Part shown: positions 23,702-31,983 of the stretch, piece after piece
Layout: each line of letters starts with the position of its first letter
Numbering within the stretch: the stretch's first letter is position 1
Origin: Clostridiales bacterium
GTDB lineage: Bacteria > Bacillota > Clostridia > Christensenellales > UBA1242
Assembly (NCBI GenBank): GCA_015055535.1
Contig: SVIA01000011.1
Span: forward strand, 1 to 32,245
Direction of reading: 5' to 3'
DNA: 32,245 nt
Notes under the pieces: generated by a model
What the model saw: the letters and a program-made list of their open reading frames with translations, nothing else
What the model was told of the DNA's origin: nothing
The model's database searches: none
Position numbers and translations under genes: made by a program

Positions 23702-23728
23702 AAAAAAAAATATGGCAAAATGCCATAT
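23702..23728 (-). terminator. Terminator after the lipoprotein gene
   Basis: Stem ATATGGCA / TGCCATAT with loop of three (23710-23728), followed on the minus strand by a run of Ts. It lies 6 bases after the stop codon and separates the gene from the spo0A promoter region. Confidence 0.85.
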
Positions 23729-23734
23729 TTTTAA

Positions 23735-25096
23735 TTATTCTTGAATATTATGCTCTTTTAAAAGCACACCAACTAATTCAGTTTCTTTATCTTGTTGATT
23801 AATATAAGTTCTATTTAAATAGTAACCACTAGCATCAGAACTACCAGTATATTTAACATAATAATAAATATAACCATTTTCGTAGTCGAAATTTACTTTC
23901 ATGCTAGAATCTACTTCTACGCCAGATACTAAAACTTCAATATCTTTTGTTTGAACATTAACTCTTACAATATTATTATCATTATCTAATCCGTAAATAT
24001 TTTCACCATAAATGCCGAAAATTGTAAATTTTGCGTCATACAAATTAATAATATTTTCTAAGTTTTCTATTCCAGTTAAAAACTGTAATTTATCATTTTC
24101 ATTAACAATAACACCGTTAGTGTAACCTTCTCCTAAATCAAAAATATATTGATTTGAAGTATAGCTTACCGCTGTATATTGTTTTTCGCTTCCAGTATTT
24201 AAATTATTTAAATCTTGAGAATAAATATAAGCATTAGTTGTTAAAGAATTAGTTCTAGTATAATATAATTTATTATTTTTAATTTCTTTTAATGAATACG
24301 TATTATAATTATCTTTTATTACAACACTTTCTATTGCATCACTTAAATTTGCTTTTGCTAAAACGTTACCAGTAACACTGTTTTCTCCTTCATTAAAACT
24401 TCTTGTATAATAAACAAAACCACTATCTTTATCAACAACAAATTCTGAAGCTTTGTCTGTTACTTTTATATTACTTTGAACGTTTCCACCAGAAATTTTT
24501 GCAACATATAAATTACTTTCATTAATATAAGTTAAATATAATTTATTATCAATTTCTGTAAAATCAAAATCATTAACACTATCTACATTTAAAGCGTTTA
24601 CCAGCTTTTTAGGACTTCCACCTTTTAAAGAAACAGCATAAATGTTAGTTAAATCAAAACGAATTGTACCAGTTGTATCTTTTTCAGTGTTAGGACTTGT
24701 AAAATATAATGTGTTTCCAAAAATATACAGATTTGTATATTCAAAACCAGCAACCATTGGTACCATTAATTCTACATTAGTTAATGTTTTAATTTCTTCG
24801 CCGTCTTCATCTTCTGTAGTTTCATACATTAACTTACCGTTTTCTAGTTTTGCTCTATAAATAGCTCCATTTCTAGCAACACCATAATTATTATCACTAC
24901 CAGTTAAAGAAGAATTTGAAACATATCCATTTACAAAATATAAATAATCACCTTTTCTAACACTCATAGAACCATTGCCAGTAACTATATCAGTCGCACT
25001 AGGACCACCAGATAATGTTACCCCACAACCTGCAAAAGTAAAGATTGATAATATTGCAAAGCAAAATGCTATAATACTAAATATTTTTTTCTTCAT
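23735..25096 (-). CDS. Lipoprotein with predicted beta-propeller-like repeats (DUF5050-like)
   Basis: The N-terminus MKKKIFSIIAFCFAILSIFTFAGC is a lipoprotein signal with lipobox FAGC, so the mature protein starts at Cys24 and is anchored on the outer face of the membrane. The rest is beta-rich with repeated aromatic strands such as 'GDYLYFVNG', 'GAIYRAKL', 'NLYIFGNTLYFTS', 'NNKLYYTRT' and 'GYIYYYVKYTG'. These resemble the blades of DUF5050-type propeller proteins. Binding partner unknown. I use the ATG at 25096, 5 nt after GGAG; the track begins at an upstream GTG. The promoter is of the TAAAAT extended -10 type also found in the secretion island. Confidence 0.75.
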   Translation of the reverse strand: MKKKIFSIIAFCFAILSIFTFAGCGVTLSGGPSATDIVTGNGSMSVRKGDYLYFVNGYVSNSSLTGSDNNYGVARNGAIYRAKLENGKLMYETTEDEDGEEIKTLTNVELMVPMVAGFEYTNLYIFGNTLYFTSPNTEKDTTGTIRFDLTNIYAVSLKGGSPKKLVNALNVDSVNDFDFTEIDNKLYLTYINESNLYVAKISGGNVQSNIKVTDKASEFVVDKDSGFVYYTRSFNEGENSVTGNVLAKANLSDAIESVVIKDNYNTYSLKEIKNNKLYYTRTNSLTTNAYIYSQDLNNLNTGSEKQYTAVSYTSNQYIFDLGEGYTNGVIVNENDKLQFLTGIENLENIINLYDAKFTIFGIYGENIYGLDNDNNIVRVNVQTKDIEVLVSGVEVDSSMKVNFDYENGYIYYYVKYTGSSDASGYYLNRTYINQQDKETELVGVLLKEHNIQE

Positions 25097-25155
25097 AATC
25101 ACTCCAAACTAATTATTTCTTGCATAAAAAAATTTAAACAAAATAGTTTAAGTAA

Positions 25156-25184
25156 ATTTTACCAAATAAAATAAAAATAGTCAA
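25156..25184 (-). promoter_or_regulatory. Lipoprotein gene promoter nested in a terminator
   Basis: Minus strand: -35 TTGACT (25179-25184), 17-nt spacer ending in TGG (extended -10), -10 TAAAAT (25156-25161). The -35 box is part of one arm of the preceding gene's terminator stem. Confidence 0.55.
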
Positions 25185-25214
25185 TAAAATTAAAGTAATA
25201 TTGACTATTTTTTT
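25175..25214 (-). terminator. Terminator after the 313-aa acidic protein gene
   Basis: Stem AAATAGTCAATA / TATTGACTATTT with a 12-nt loop, and a short T run on the minus strand. It begins immediately after the stop codon. The far arm also holds the -35 box of the lipoprotein promoter. Confidence 0.75.
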
Positions 25215-25215
25215 A

Positions 25216-26157
25216 CTAATTAATAATCATCTCAACTTGTTCGCCCGTTTCAGCTTCTTGATAAATTAAATAATAACCATATCCCATTGGATTTTCTTTA
25301 CTTAAGGGCAAAAACTGATAATAATTTGCATACTCATCTTCGGGTTTTATATTATATTCTCCTGGAAGACCATAAACAATATATTTAATTATATCATTTT
25401 CATATATTACCCCAAAAATATAATAGTTTCCGTTTTTTTCTAAATCTACTTTAACAAATTTTGAAAAAGGAATTAACTCCTCTAATGCATATTCTTCTTC
25501 ATAAGTATTTAACAATTCATTTATTTGAGTTTCTACCGATAATAAAAATTCACTTTTATTCGACAATTTTTCTTTTAGCGTAAAATTTTCTTCATCACTT
25601 TTATTTAAATACATCTCTTCATTAGCTATCTCTTCATGTTTTTCAGATTGAATATATGCATTATTAACCAACTCTTCAATATATTCATCACTTTCATAAT
25701 CATCATTTTTTACTTCTTTGTATATATCTGATATAAATTTATTGGCTTTTTCATCTTCATTATTTAGTTGTTTTTCTTGTTCTTTTTGATTTTTTTCTAT
25801 AGCATTATTTTCTTCAAAATCCATATTATTTAAAATGGAATTTTGCCAAACTCTATTTGTTTCATTACTTCCCCAAAGTACAATATCGGTTTTATTGTTG
25901 TTAATTTCAAGCATAACAACACTAATTTTATTATTTAAATTAAGTTTTTCTTTTATAATAAAGTGTTCGTCCGTTTTAACTTCAACTTTATATAAATTAT
26001 TATCAATAATAAGTCCTAAAATTCTTTTATTAGATGATTGCGGTAAATTATAAGTTTTAAATTTTATTAAAGTTTCGTTATTCGTGTTTTCAACACTTAT
26101 TATTCCCCTATAATTTTTATCATCAATTGCACTAGTTAATATAATATTTTTAATCAT
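25216..26157 (-). CDS. Uncharacterised acidic two-domain protein
   Basis: I do not recognise this 313-aa protein. Residues about 1-105 form a beta-rich domain ('GIISVENTNNETLIKFKTYNL', 'RILGLIIDNNLYKVEV', 'DIVLWGSN'). Residues about 106-215 are a Glu/Asn/Lys-rich low-complexity linker, probably disordered or coiled. Residues about 220-313 form a second compact domain ('EELIPFSKFVKVDL...YYIFGVIYENDIIKYIVYGLPG...YQFLPLSKENPMGYGYYLIYQEAETGEQ'). No signal peptide or membrane helix is visible. The pattern of a small beta-domain, linker and aromatic C-terminal domain suggests a scaffold or regulatory protein, but this is a guess. I choose the ATG at 26157 after AGAGG; the track uses a GTG two codons earlier. 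Confidence 0.7.
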   Translation of the reverse strand: MIKNIILTSAIDDKNYRGIISVENTNNETLIKFKTYNLPQSSNKRILGLIIDNNLYKVEVKTDEHFIIKEKLNLNNKISVVMLEINNNKTDIVLWGSNETNRVWQNSILNNMDFEENNAIEKNQKEQEKQLNNEDEKANKFISDIYKEVKNDDYESDEYIEELVNNAYIQSEKHEEIANEEMYLNKSDEENFTLKEKLSNKSEFLLSVETQINELLNTYEEEYALEELIPFSKFVKVDLEKNGNYYIFGVIYENDIIKYIVYGLPGEYNIKPEDEYANYYQFLPLSKENPMGYGYYLIYQEAETGEQVEMIIN

Positions 26158-26250
26158 TTTCACCTCTAATATAATTATATTAAATTTATATGTGTGAAAA
26201 TTATAAAAAGATAAAAATTCTTATCTTATTTTGTCAAATAAAATTTTAAA

Positions 26251-26272
26251 TAAAAAAGGTGCTTAAGCACCT
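26251..26272 (-). terminator. rsmA terminator containing the stop codon
   Basis: Palindrome AGGTGCTTAAGCACCT followed on the minus strand by six Ts. The rsmA stop TAA lies in the middle of the hairpin, as at alr. Confidence 0.85.
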
Positions 26273-27057
26273 AAAATATTAAATAATTCAACTAATTTTT
26301 CTATACTAATTTGTTCGCTTCTAATATTTTCATTTAATGTTAATTTGTTTAAAGCCTTTATTAATTTTTCTTTTTCAACATAACTTTTTAAATTGTTTAC
26401 TAAAGTTTTTCTTCTCATAGAAAAACATTGCTTAATAAATTCTCTATACTTTTCTTTATTAGTAATATTATATTTATTAAAATCTAAATCTATTTTAACC
26501 AAACAAGAATCTACATTGGGGCTTGGAGTAAACATTTTTCTGTTAATTTGTCTAACAACCTTGCAATTAGCATATGTTTGAAGCATAACAGATAATATTC
26601 CATAATCTTTACTATTTTCTTTGCTACAAATTCTCTCTCCAACCTCTTTTTGTACCATAATAGTTAAACTTTCTAAATTAAAATTTCCTTCTAAAAATTT
26701 AAAAATTATAGGTGTTGTAATATAGTATGGAAGATTTGCAACAATTTTAAAGTTTTTATTAAAATGCGTTTTTATTTCAGCATTATCTACTTCTAAAATA
26801 TCATTAAAAATTAAAGTATGATTATTAAATTCTTTCAAATTTTCTTTAATATGCTTTTCTAAAGATTTATCAATCTCATAACTAACAACTTTTTTGGCTT
26901 TTTTACAAATTTCCTTGGTTAAACTACCTACTCCGACACCAATTTCTAATACTTCATCATCATTAGTTACCATTGCATCTTCTACAATTGCTTTTAACAA
27001 ATTGGTATCGTATATAAAATTTTGGCCGAATTGTTTTTTATAATTAACTTTTTCCAT
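26263..27057 (-). CDS. rsmA: 16S rRNA (adenine(1518)-N6/adenine(1519)-N6)-dimethyltransferase RsmA (KsgA)
   Basis: RsmA dimethylates two adjacent adenines near the 3' end of 16S rRNA, a late step and checkpoint of 30S assembly. The 264-aa protein shows 'KKQFGQNFIYD' at the start, SAM motif I 'VLEIGVGVGSLTKEI' (about 38-52), and catalytic motif IV 'NLPYYITTPII' (about 109-119). 'FTPSPNVDS' and the C-terminal helical domain with 'CFSMRRKTLVNNL' complete the family pattern. Its ATG overlaps the tatD stop by one base, so it is translationally coupled. In Bacillus, yabE and rnmV lie between tatD and ksgA; here they are absent. Confidence 0.96.
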   Translation of the reverse strand: MEKVNYKKQFGQNFIYDTNLLKAIVEDAMVTNDDEVLEIGVGVGSLTKEICKKAKKVVSYEIDKSLEKHIKENLKEFNNHTLIFNDILEVDNAEIKTHFNKNFKIVANLPYYITTPIIFKFLEGNFNLESLTIMVQKEVGERICSKENSKDYGILSVMLQTYANCKVVRQINRKMFTPSPNVDSCLVKIDLDFNKYNITNKEKYREFIKQCFSMRRKTLVNNLKSYVEKEKLIKALNKLTLNENIRSEQISIEKLVELFNILGA

Positions 27058-27815
27058 TAAATTTTAAAAAATTTCCTTGTATTTTCTCTTAATATTTCAT
27101 CTAATTTTTCTTTATCTATATTTTTGATTTCTGCAATTTTTTCAAAAACAAGATTAACAAATTTAGGCTCATTTAACTGACTTCTAAACGGCTCAGGACA
27201 CAAATAAGGACAATCGGTTTCTATCATTATTCTATCTAGTGGCACTTCTTTAATAACTTCTAAACTTTTTTTTGCATTTTTAAAGGTAATAACACCAGTA
27301 AAAGAAATATATAGTCCAAGCTTTAATAATTCTTTAGCATATTCTACACTGCCACTATAGCAATGAACAACCGCACCATAAATTAAATACTCTTTATATT
27401 CTTTTAAAATATTTAACATATCTTCATAAGCATCTCTTAAATGTATAATAATAGGTAATTTGTTTAAATAAGCAAATTTTATTTGTTTAATAAAACACTC
27501 TTTTTGTTCAATTTTATTAATATTTTCGTAATGATAATCAAGTCCAATTTCTCCAACTGCAACAATTTTACTATTAAGCTTAATTTCGTTTAAAAAATCT
27601 AAATTTTCAAAAGAATTTGATGGATGTACACCAATAGACATGTAAATACCATTAAATTTATTACAAATTTCTAAATTTCTAAAACAACTTTCTTTATCGT
27701 AAGAAACTGTTATAACTTTTTCAATATTATTATCTTTTAAATTATTAATAATTTCGTTGAGCTTTTCATTATTGTATCTACCATCGTTTAAATGAGCATG
27801 TGTATCTATTAGCAT
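27057..27815 (-). CDS. tatD: TatD-family metal-dependent DNase
   Basis: TatD proteins are TIM-barrel hydrolases with 3'-5' DNase or D-aminoacyl-tRNA deacylase activity in studied members. The 252-aa protein has the metal-binding 'DTHAHLND' (about 4-11), Glu in 'VAVGEIGLDYHY' (about 86-97), His in 'IIIHLRDAYEDM', His in 'AVVHCYSGS', and Asp in 'IMIETDCPYLCPEPFR'. All usual ligands are present, so it should be active. It follows metG by one base and overlaps rsmA, forming the conserved metG-tatD-rsmA unit. A GGAG sequence inside the metG end is about 15 nt from the ATG, so translation is probably coupled to metG. Confidence 0.94.
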   Translation of the reverse strand: MLIDTHAHLNDGRYNNEKLNEIINNLKDNNIEKVITVSYDKESCFRNLEICNKFNGIYMSIGVHPSNSFENLDFLNEIKLNSKIVAVGEIGLDYHYENINKIEQKECFIKQIKFAYLNKLPIIIHLRDAYEDMLNILKEYKEYLIYGAVVHCYSGSVEYAKELLKLGLYISFTGVITFKNAKKSLEVIKEVPLDRIMIETDCPYLCPEPFRSQLNEPKFVNLVFEKIAEIKNIDKEKLDEILRENTRKFFKI

Positions 27816-27816
27816 T

Positions 27817-29781
27817 TTAACAAACTTCTACTCCACTTTCCATTTCTTTTTCAGGAGTTACAAAACACAAATTTTCTTCAGTTTCATCACAAGCGTATAA
27901 AATCATACCCTTACTTTCAATTCCTCTAATTTTTCTAGGTTTTAAATTTACAACAACTACTACAGATTTATTTACCATGTATTCTGGAGTATAATAAGGA
28001 GCAACCCCACTAATAATTGTTCTTTCTTCATCTCCTATTTTAACTTTAAATTTCAAAAGTCTATCTGCACCTTCTACTTTTTCTGCTTCTAAAATTTTTC
28101 CAACTCTAAACTCACATTTATCAAAATCATCATAAGTAATTTCAGGTTTACCTTTAATTTCTTTTACTTCTTCTTTAATTTCTTCTTTTACATCTACTTT
28201 AACTTCTTCCATTTTCTTTTCTCCGCTTAATAAAAATTCTATTTCTTTGTTAACATCAAGTCTAGCAAATAATGCCTCACCTTTAAATGTTTGATTTCCA
28301 GCTATTTTTAAATTAAATTCATTTGTTATATTTTCAAATACTGCATTATTACTATCCATTCCTAGTTGATTTAAAATTTTTTCACTAGTTTGTGGTAAAA
28401 ATGCTTTTAAAAATGTTGCAACACTAAACAACGCAAAATATAAGTTATGAAGAACAACAGCTAATCTTTCTTTATTTTCTTTTAATTTCCAAGGTGTTGT
28501 TTCATCAATATATTTATTAGCACTTCTTACAATTTTAAATATTTCATTTACGGCTAAATTTATATCTAAACTATTAATGTATTTTTCAACATTTTCATAA
28601 GCAGATTCAATAACATTAATTAAATTACTATCGAACTCATTTTCTTTTGTATTAGCAACTTTTGGCAATACACCTTCAAAATTTTGTGCTAGCATTGCAG
28701 TTGTTCTACTTAATAAATTACCAAGTTCATTACATAAATCGCTATTTATAGTATTTAAAAACAATTCATTATCATATGGTGCATCTTGCATAATAGGTCC
28801 ATTTTTAATTAAAAAATATCTAACGCTATCTACCCCATATCTTTCACATAAAACATAAGGATTAAAACCATTTCCTAAACTTTTACCCATTTTAGTTCCA
28901 GCTTTTGTTAACCATCCATGAGCATGAATTTGTTTTGGAAGTGGTAAATTTAATGCCATTAAAATAGCAGGCCAAATAATAATATGAAATCTTACAATTT
29001 CTTTCGCCATAATGTGAAAATCTGCAGGCCAAAACTTTTTAAATAAACTATCATCTTCTTGTAAATATCCAAGAGCTGTAATGTAATTTGTTAATGCATC
29101 TATCCAAACATAAACAACATGGTTTTTATCAAATTCAACCGGAACACCCCATTTAAAACTTGTTCTGCTTACACACAAATCTTGAAGTCCTGGTTTAATA
29201 AATCCATTAACCATTTCTTTTCTTGTAGCATCAAGTCTTATAAAATCAGGGTGATTTTCATAATAATCTTCTATTTGTTTTTGATATTTGCTTAGTTTAA
29301 AAAAGTATGCTTCTTCTTTAGTTTTAACAACTTCTCTACCACAATCTGGACATTTTCCATCAATTAACTGACTTTCTGTAAAAAAACTTTCACAAGGTGT
29401 ACAATATAATCCCTCGTATTCTCCCTTATAAATATCACCGTTTTCGTAAAGTTTTGTAAAAATTTTTTGAACAGTTTTTACGTGGTTTTCATCAGTTGTA
29501 CGAATATATTTATCATAACTAATATTTAATAATTTCCACAAATCTTTAAATTTTAAATCTAATTTATCTACATATTCTTGTGGGTTCATTCCAGCTTCTT
29601 TTGCTTTTTGCTCAACTTTTTGTCCATGCTCATCACTACCTGTTAAAAACATAACATCAAAATTACTCATTCTTTTAAAGCGAGCAATAGTATCTACATA
29701 AACACTAGTAACACAGTGCCCCAAATGCAAATCTCCACTAGCATAATAAATTGGTGTTGTAATATAAAATGGTTTTTTCAT
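27817..29781 (-). CDS. metG: Methionine-tRNA ligase with C-terminal tRNA-binding domain
   Basis: MetRS charges initiator and elongator tRNA-Met. The 654-aa class I synthetase shows the HIGH-type 'GDLHLGHC' (about 16-23) and a zinc-binding insert with 'CTPCESFF' and 'CPDCGREV' (about 127-150). The KMSKS-type loop is 'TKMGKSLGN' (about 301-309). The anticodon-binding helices follow. A Lys/Glu-rich linker ('VKVDVKEEIKEEVKEIKGK') leads to a C-terminal tRNA-binding domain ('FDKCEFRVGKILEAEKV...LLKFKVKIG...RKIRGIESKGMIL') that dimerises in homologues. AGGAG Shine-Dalgarno. A sigma-A promoter lies just upstream. No T-box leader fits in the short gap. Confidence 0.97.
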   Translation of the reverse strand: MKKPFYITTPIYYASGDLHLGHCVTSVYVDTIARFKRMSNFDVMFLTGSDEHGQKVEQKAKEAGMNPQEYVDKLDLKFKDLWKLLNISYDKYIRTTDENHVKTVQKIFTKLYENGDIYKGEYEGLYCTPCESFFTESQLIDGKCPDCGREVVKTKEEAYFFKLSKYQKQIEDYYENHPDFIRLDATRKEMVNGFIKPGLQDLCVSRTSFKWGVPVEFDKNHVVYVWIDALTNYITALGYLQEDDSLFKKFWPADFHIMAKEIVRFHIIIWPAILMALNLPLPKQIHAHGWLTKAGTKMGKSLGNGFNPYVLCERYGVDSVRYFLIKNGPIMQDAPYDNELFLNTINSDLCNELGNLLSRTTAMLAQNFEGVLPKVANTKENEFDSNLINVIESAYENVEKYINSLDINLAVNEIFKIVRSANKYIDETTPWKLKENKERLAVVLHNLYFALFSVATFLKAFLPQTSEKILNQLGMDSNNAVFENITNEFNLKIAGNQTFKGEALFARLDVNKEIEFLLSGEKKMEEVKVDVKEEIKEEVKEIKGKPEITYDDFDKCEFRVGKILEAEKVEGADRLLKFKVKIGDEERTIISGVAPYYTPEYMVNKSVVVVVNLKPRKIRGIESKGMILYACDETEENLCFVTPEKEMESGVEVC

Positions 29782-29807
29782 AATCTCTCCTATAATCTAC
29801 AAATTGT

Positions 29808-29836
29808 ATTATAACAAAATACAAAAAAAAAGTAAA
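29808..29836 (-). promoter_or_regulatory. metG promoter
   Basis: Minus strand: -35 TTTACT (29831-29836), 17-nt spacer, -10 TATAAT (29808-29813). It is in the 95-base gap shared with the divergent spmA gene and gives a leader of about 20 nt. Confidence 0.65.
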
Positions 29837-29876
29837 CTAAATGTAATTTATTTATTATAACATCATATAAATTATT

Positions 29877-30449
29877 ATGAATAAAATATTTAGTTTTATT
29901 TTTATTTTATCTATATCAATAATGCTTTTTACATCACCTAATAACATTTTAAATGTTATATTTTCAGCAACAGAAAAAGCAGTGACTCTTTCAATATCGT
30001 TAATATCAATCTATGCATTTTGGCTTGGAATATTAGAAATTTGTGAAAAAACAGGTTTGAATAAAAAACTAGCAAACTTTCTATCGCCAATAATTGATAA
30101 ATTTTTTGACAAACCAAACTTAGAAACAAAAAAACAGATTGCAATAAACATCTCTTCAAATATGCTAGGTATGGGTAATGCTGCAACTCCTAGTGGTATA
30201 AAAGGAATGCAAGGATTAGATCCTGGAAATGGAAATATAACAAAAGCCATGATATTGTTTATGCTTTTAAATACAAGTTCAATTCAAATATTTCCAACTA
30301 CAATAATTGGGCTTAGAATAACACATTTAAGTACTAACGCAACAAGCATTGTTCTACCCACTATATTTGCCAGCATTCTATCAACTTCTTTAGGAATTTT
30401 ATTATTATTTTTAATTGAAAAACTTAAAAAGAAAGGCAAGAAAAAATGA
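29877..30449 (+). CDS. spmA: Spore maturation protein A
   Basis: SpmA and SpmB are membrane proteins of the nucleoside-recognition (Gate) family needed for full dehydration of the spore core. The 190-aa protein has several membrane helices and the family segments 'ATEKAVTLSISLISIYAFWLGILEICEKTGL' (about 31-61), 'ISSNMLGMGNAATPSGIKGMQGLD' (about 91-114) and 'LFMLLNTSSIQIFPTTIIGLR' (about 123-143). The TGA stop overlaps the spmB start (ATGA). No Shine-Dalgarno precedes the ATG, and no sigma-A promoter is convincing, which would fit a sporulation sigma factor. Confidence 0.94.
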   Translation: MNKIFSFIFILSISIMLFTSPNNILNVIFSATEKAVTLSISLISIYAFWLGILEICEKTGLNKKLANFLSPIIDKFFDKPNLETKKQIAINISSNMLGMGNAATPSGIKGMQGLDPGNGNITKAMILFMLLNTSSIQIFPTTIIGLRITHLSTNATSIVLPTIFASILSTSLGILLLFLIEKLKKKGKKK

Positions 30450-30949
30450 ATTATGTTATCCCTGTTCTTTTAATATTATTATTTAGTTATAGCTTAATAA
30501 AAAAAGAAGATAACTACTCTTCTTTTGTTAATGGAGCACAAAAAAGTTTAACTTTAATTTTTGATATTTTTGCAAACATTGTAGCAATTTTTATTTTAAT
30601 AGAACTATTTAAAGTAAGCGGAATAAGTGATTTTTTATATAAGTATATTTCTCCCGTTTTTAAATTAATTGGTATACCAAAAGAACTTTGTGAACTTATT
30701 GTTTTAAAACCTTTTTCAGGTAGTGGAAGTTTAGCATTATTATCAAACATTTTTAACACTTATGGTGTAGATAGTTATATTGGTAGATGTGCTAGCGTAA
30801 TAGTTGCCAGTAGTGAAACTGTTTTTTATGTAACAAGTGTTTATTTTTCAAAAACAAAAGTAAAAAATTTAAGTTATGCCATTCCATTAGCTTTATTTGT
30901 TACCATTTTAAGCTCAGTTTTTGCATGTTTATTTTGCAAAATATTATAA
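30446..30949 (+). CDS. spmB: Spore maturation protein B
   Basis: Partner of SpmA in the same Gate-domain family, predicted to form an inner-membrane complex during spore core dehydration. The 167-aa protein has an N-terminal helix ('YVIPVLLILLFSYSLI'), 'FVNGAQKSLTLIFDIFANIVAIFILIELFKVSG' (about 28-60), 'KPFSGSGSLALL' (about 92-103), 'ASVIVASSETVFYVTSVYF' (about 116-134) and a final membrane helix. Length and motifs are standard. It starts 4 nt inside spmA, so translation is coupled. Confidence 0.95.
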   Translation: MNYVIPVLLILLFSYSLIKKEDNYSSFVNGAQKSLTLIFDIFANIVAIFILIELFKVSGISDFLYKYISPVFKLIGIPKELCELIVLKPFSGSGSLALLSNIFNTYGVDSYIGRCASVIVASSETVFYVTSVYFSKTKVKNLSYAIPLALFVTILSSVFACLFCKIL

Positions 30950-31031
30950 AAGCAACATCTATAAACTATAATTTAAAAAAAATTTATTAATAATAATTTA
31001 ATTTACTATAATTTAAAAAATGCCAATACAT

Positions 31032-31057
31032 AAAAAAAGTGCAAATTGCACTTTTTT
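31032..31057. terminator. Bidirectional terminator between spmB and the small membrane protein gene
   Basis: Inverted repeat AAAAAAGTGCAA / TTGCACTTTTTT with T runs on either strand. It serves the converging spmB and the minus-strand membrane protein gene; it ends 11 bases after the latter's stop codon. Confidence 0.8.
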
Positions 31058-31068
31058 GTTAAATTTAA

Positions 31069-31419
31069 TTAATGAATAAAAGCTGTCATATACGCAATTA
31101 ATTTTTCTAAAAACGCCAAAAATATTGGCATAAAAAGAAAACTAAATATATAACAAACAACATCTAAAATTACAGATACCAATGCGCCAATTCCAGCCAT
31201 TTTACTATTTCCCGGATTTTCATTTTTCCAAACCAAAAATAAAACTAAACCCGCAACTGGCACAAAAAATCCAAGTACAGCCCAGCCAAAATTTCCTTTT
31301 CCTTGTTTTTTATGTTGAGTGTCAGAAATAGTTGAGGTTTGTTCATTTTTTACTTCTCCATCATTTACAACTACTACTTTTTCAGGTTCAACTTCGATTA
31401 TTTTTTCTTTTTCTTCCAT
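31069..31419 (-). CDS. Small membrane protein with acidic N-terminal tail (unknown function)
   Basis: The 116-aa protein starts with a soluble, charged segment of about 45 residues (many Glu and Lys, ending 'TQHKKQGKGN') and then two or three membrane helices. The first includes 'FGWAVLGFFVPVAGLVLFLVW' (about 45-65). A short loop 'KNENPGNSKMAG' follows, then 'IGALVSVILDVVCYIFSFLF' and a final amphipathic region. The 'FFVPVAGLVLFLVWK...GNSKMAGIGALVS' pattern occurs in uncharacterised small Bacillota proteins, often fused to zinc ribbons; here the ribbon is missing. A strong AGGGGGG Shine-Dalgarno precedes the ATG. Function not known. Confidence 0.7.
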   Translation of the reverse strand: MEEKEKIIEVEPEKVVVVNDGEVKNEQTSTISDTQHKKQGKGNFGWAVLGFFVPVAGLVLFLVWKNENPGNSKMAGIGALVSVILDVVCYIFSFLFMPIFLAFLEKLIAYMTAFIH

Positions 31420-31450
31420 AAATCCCCCCTATAAATTAATATTCAATAAA

Positions 31451-31936
31451 TCAATAAAAATTCTCATTAGTGCAAGTAATTTTATCAAAAGATTTTTTAA
31501 TTTCATCAAAATTTTTAATATTAATCAAAAGATTTTCTTTGATATCTAAAATTTCTTTATCTATTAATAAATTTTTATACTCAAATTCATCTACTAGTTT
31601 ATATAATGCATATTTGTTTGGACAATTGATAAATGTTTTTAGATTTTTTTTATAATCTTTATTTAACTTATTCTTATTCTTTTGTAATTCTTTTATTTTG
31701 TTTTGTACTAATTTTGTTAAATTAGATTTATCAAAATTAAGTTGAGAAAAAACTTCTTTTAAATATTTGTTTTTATACTTATTAAATAAAAATAATTTCC
31801 ATTCATCAGATAAATCTTTGCCGTTATTTTCATCTAAAACTTTAAAAGTGTAAAGATTAACTTTTATATTTATATCTTTATTTAAGTTTTTACTTTGTAA
31901 AAATTCTTTAACTTCTTTAATTTCAAAATGTTTCAT
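31451..31936 (-). CDS. Hypothetical Lys/Asn-rich helical protein
   Basis: A 161-aa protein that I do not recognise. It is rich in Lys, Asn and Leu, with a predicted helical or coiled-coil middle ('LTKLVQNKIKELQKNKNKLNKDYKKNLKTF', about 72-101). It has no signal peptide and no membrane segment, and only two cysteines. An AAGGA Shine-Dalgarno and a near-consensus sigma-A promoter directly upstream argue that it is a real, well-expressed gene. It lies 31 nt upstream of the small membrane protein gene on the same strand, so the two are probably co-transcribed. Possibly lineage-specific. Confidence 0.62.
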   Translation of the reverse strand: MKHFEIKEVKEFLQSKNLNKDINIKVNLYTFKVLDENNGKDLSDEWKLFLFNKYKNKYLKEVFSQLNFDKSNLTKLVQNKIKELQKNKNKLNKDYKKNLKTFINCPNKYALYKLVDEFEYKNLLIDKEILDIKENLLINIKNFDEIKKSFDKITCTNENFY

Positions 31937-31955
31937 GATACTTTCCTTTAATATA

Positions 31956-31983
31956 ATTATACATATTTAATTAAATTTGTCAA
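31956..31983 (-). promoter_or_regulatory. Strong sigma-A promoter of the 161-aa hypothetical gene
   Basis: Minus strand: -35 TTGACA (31978-31983), 16-nt spacer, -10 TATAAT (31956-31961). A 7-bp inverted repeat TGCAATT-N4-AATTGCA (32006-32023) lies about 22 nt upstream of the -35 and could be an operator. The remaining gap to 32137 is AT-rich with no other clear feature. Confidence 0.68.

Noticed and set aside
29782-29876. T-box or S-box leader before metG
   Set aside because: The gap is only 95 bases, shared with the divergent spmA, and lacks any riboswitch core.
29956-30250. Minus-strand ORFs of 76 and 79 aa over spmA
   Set aside because: Antisense shadows of the conserved spmA gene.
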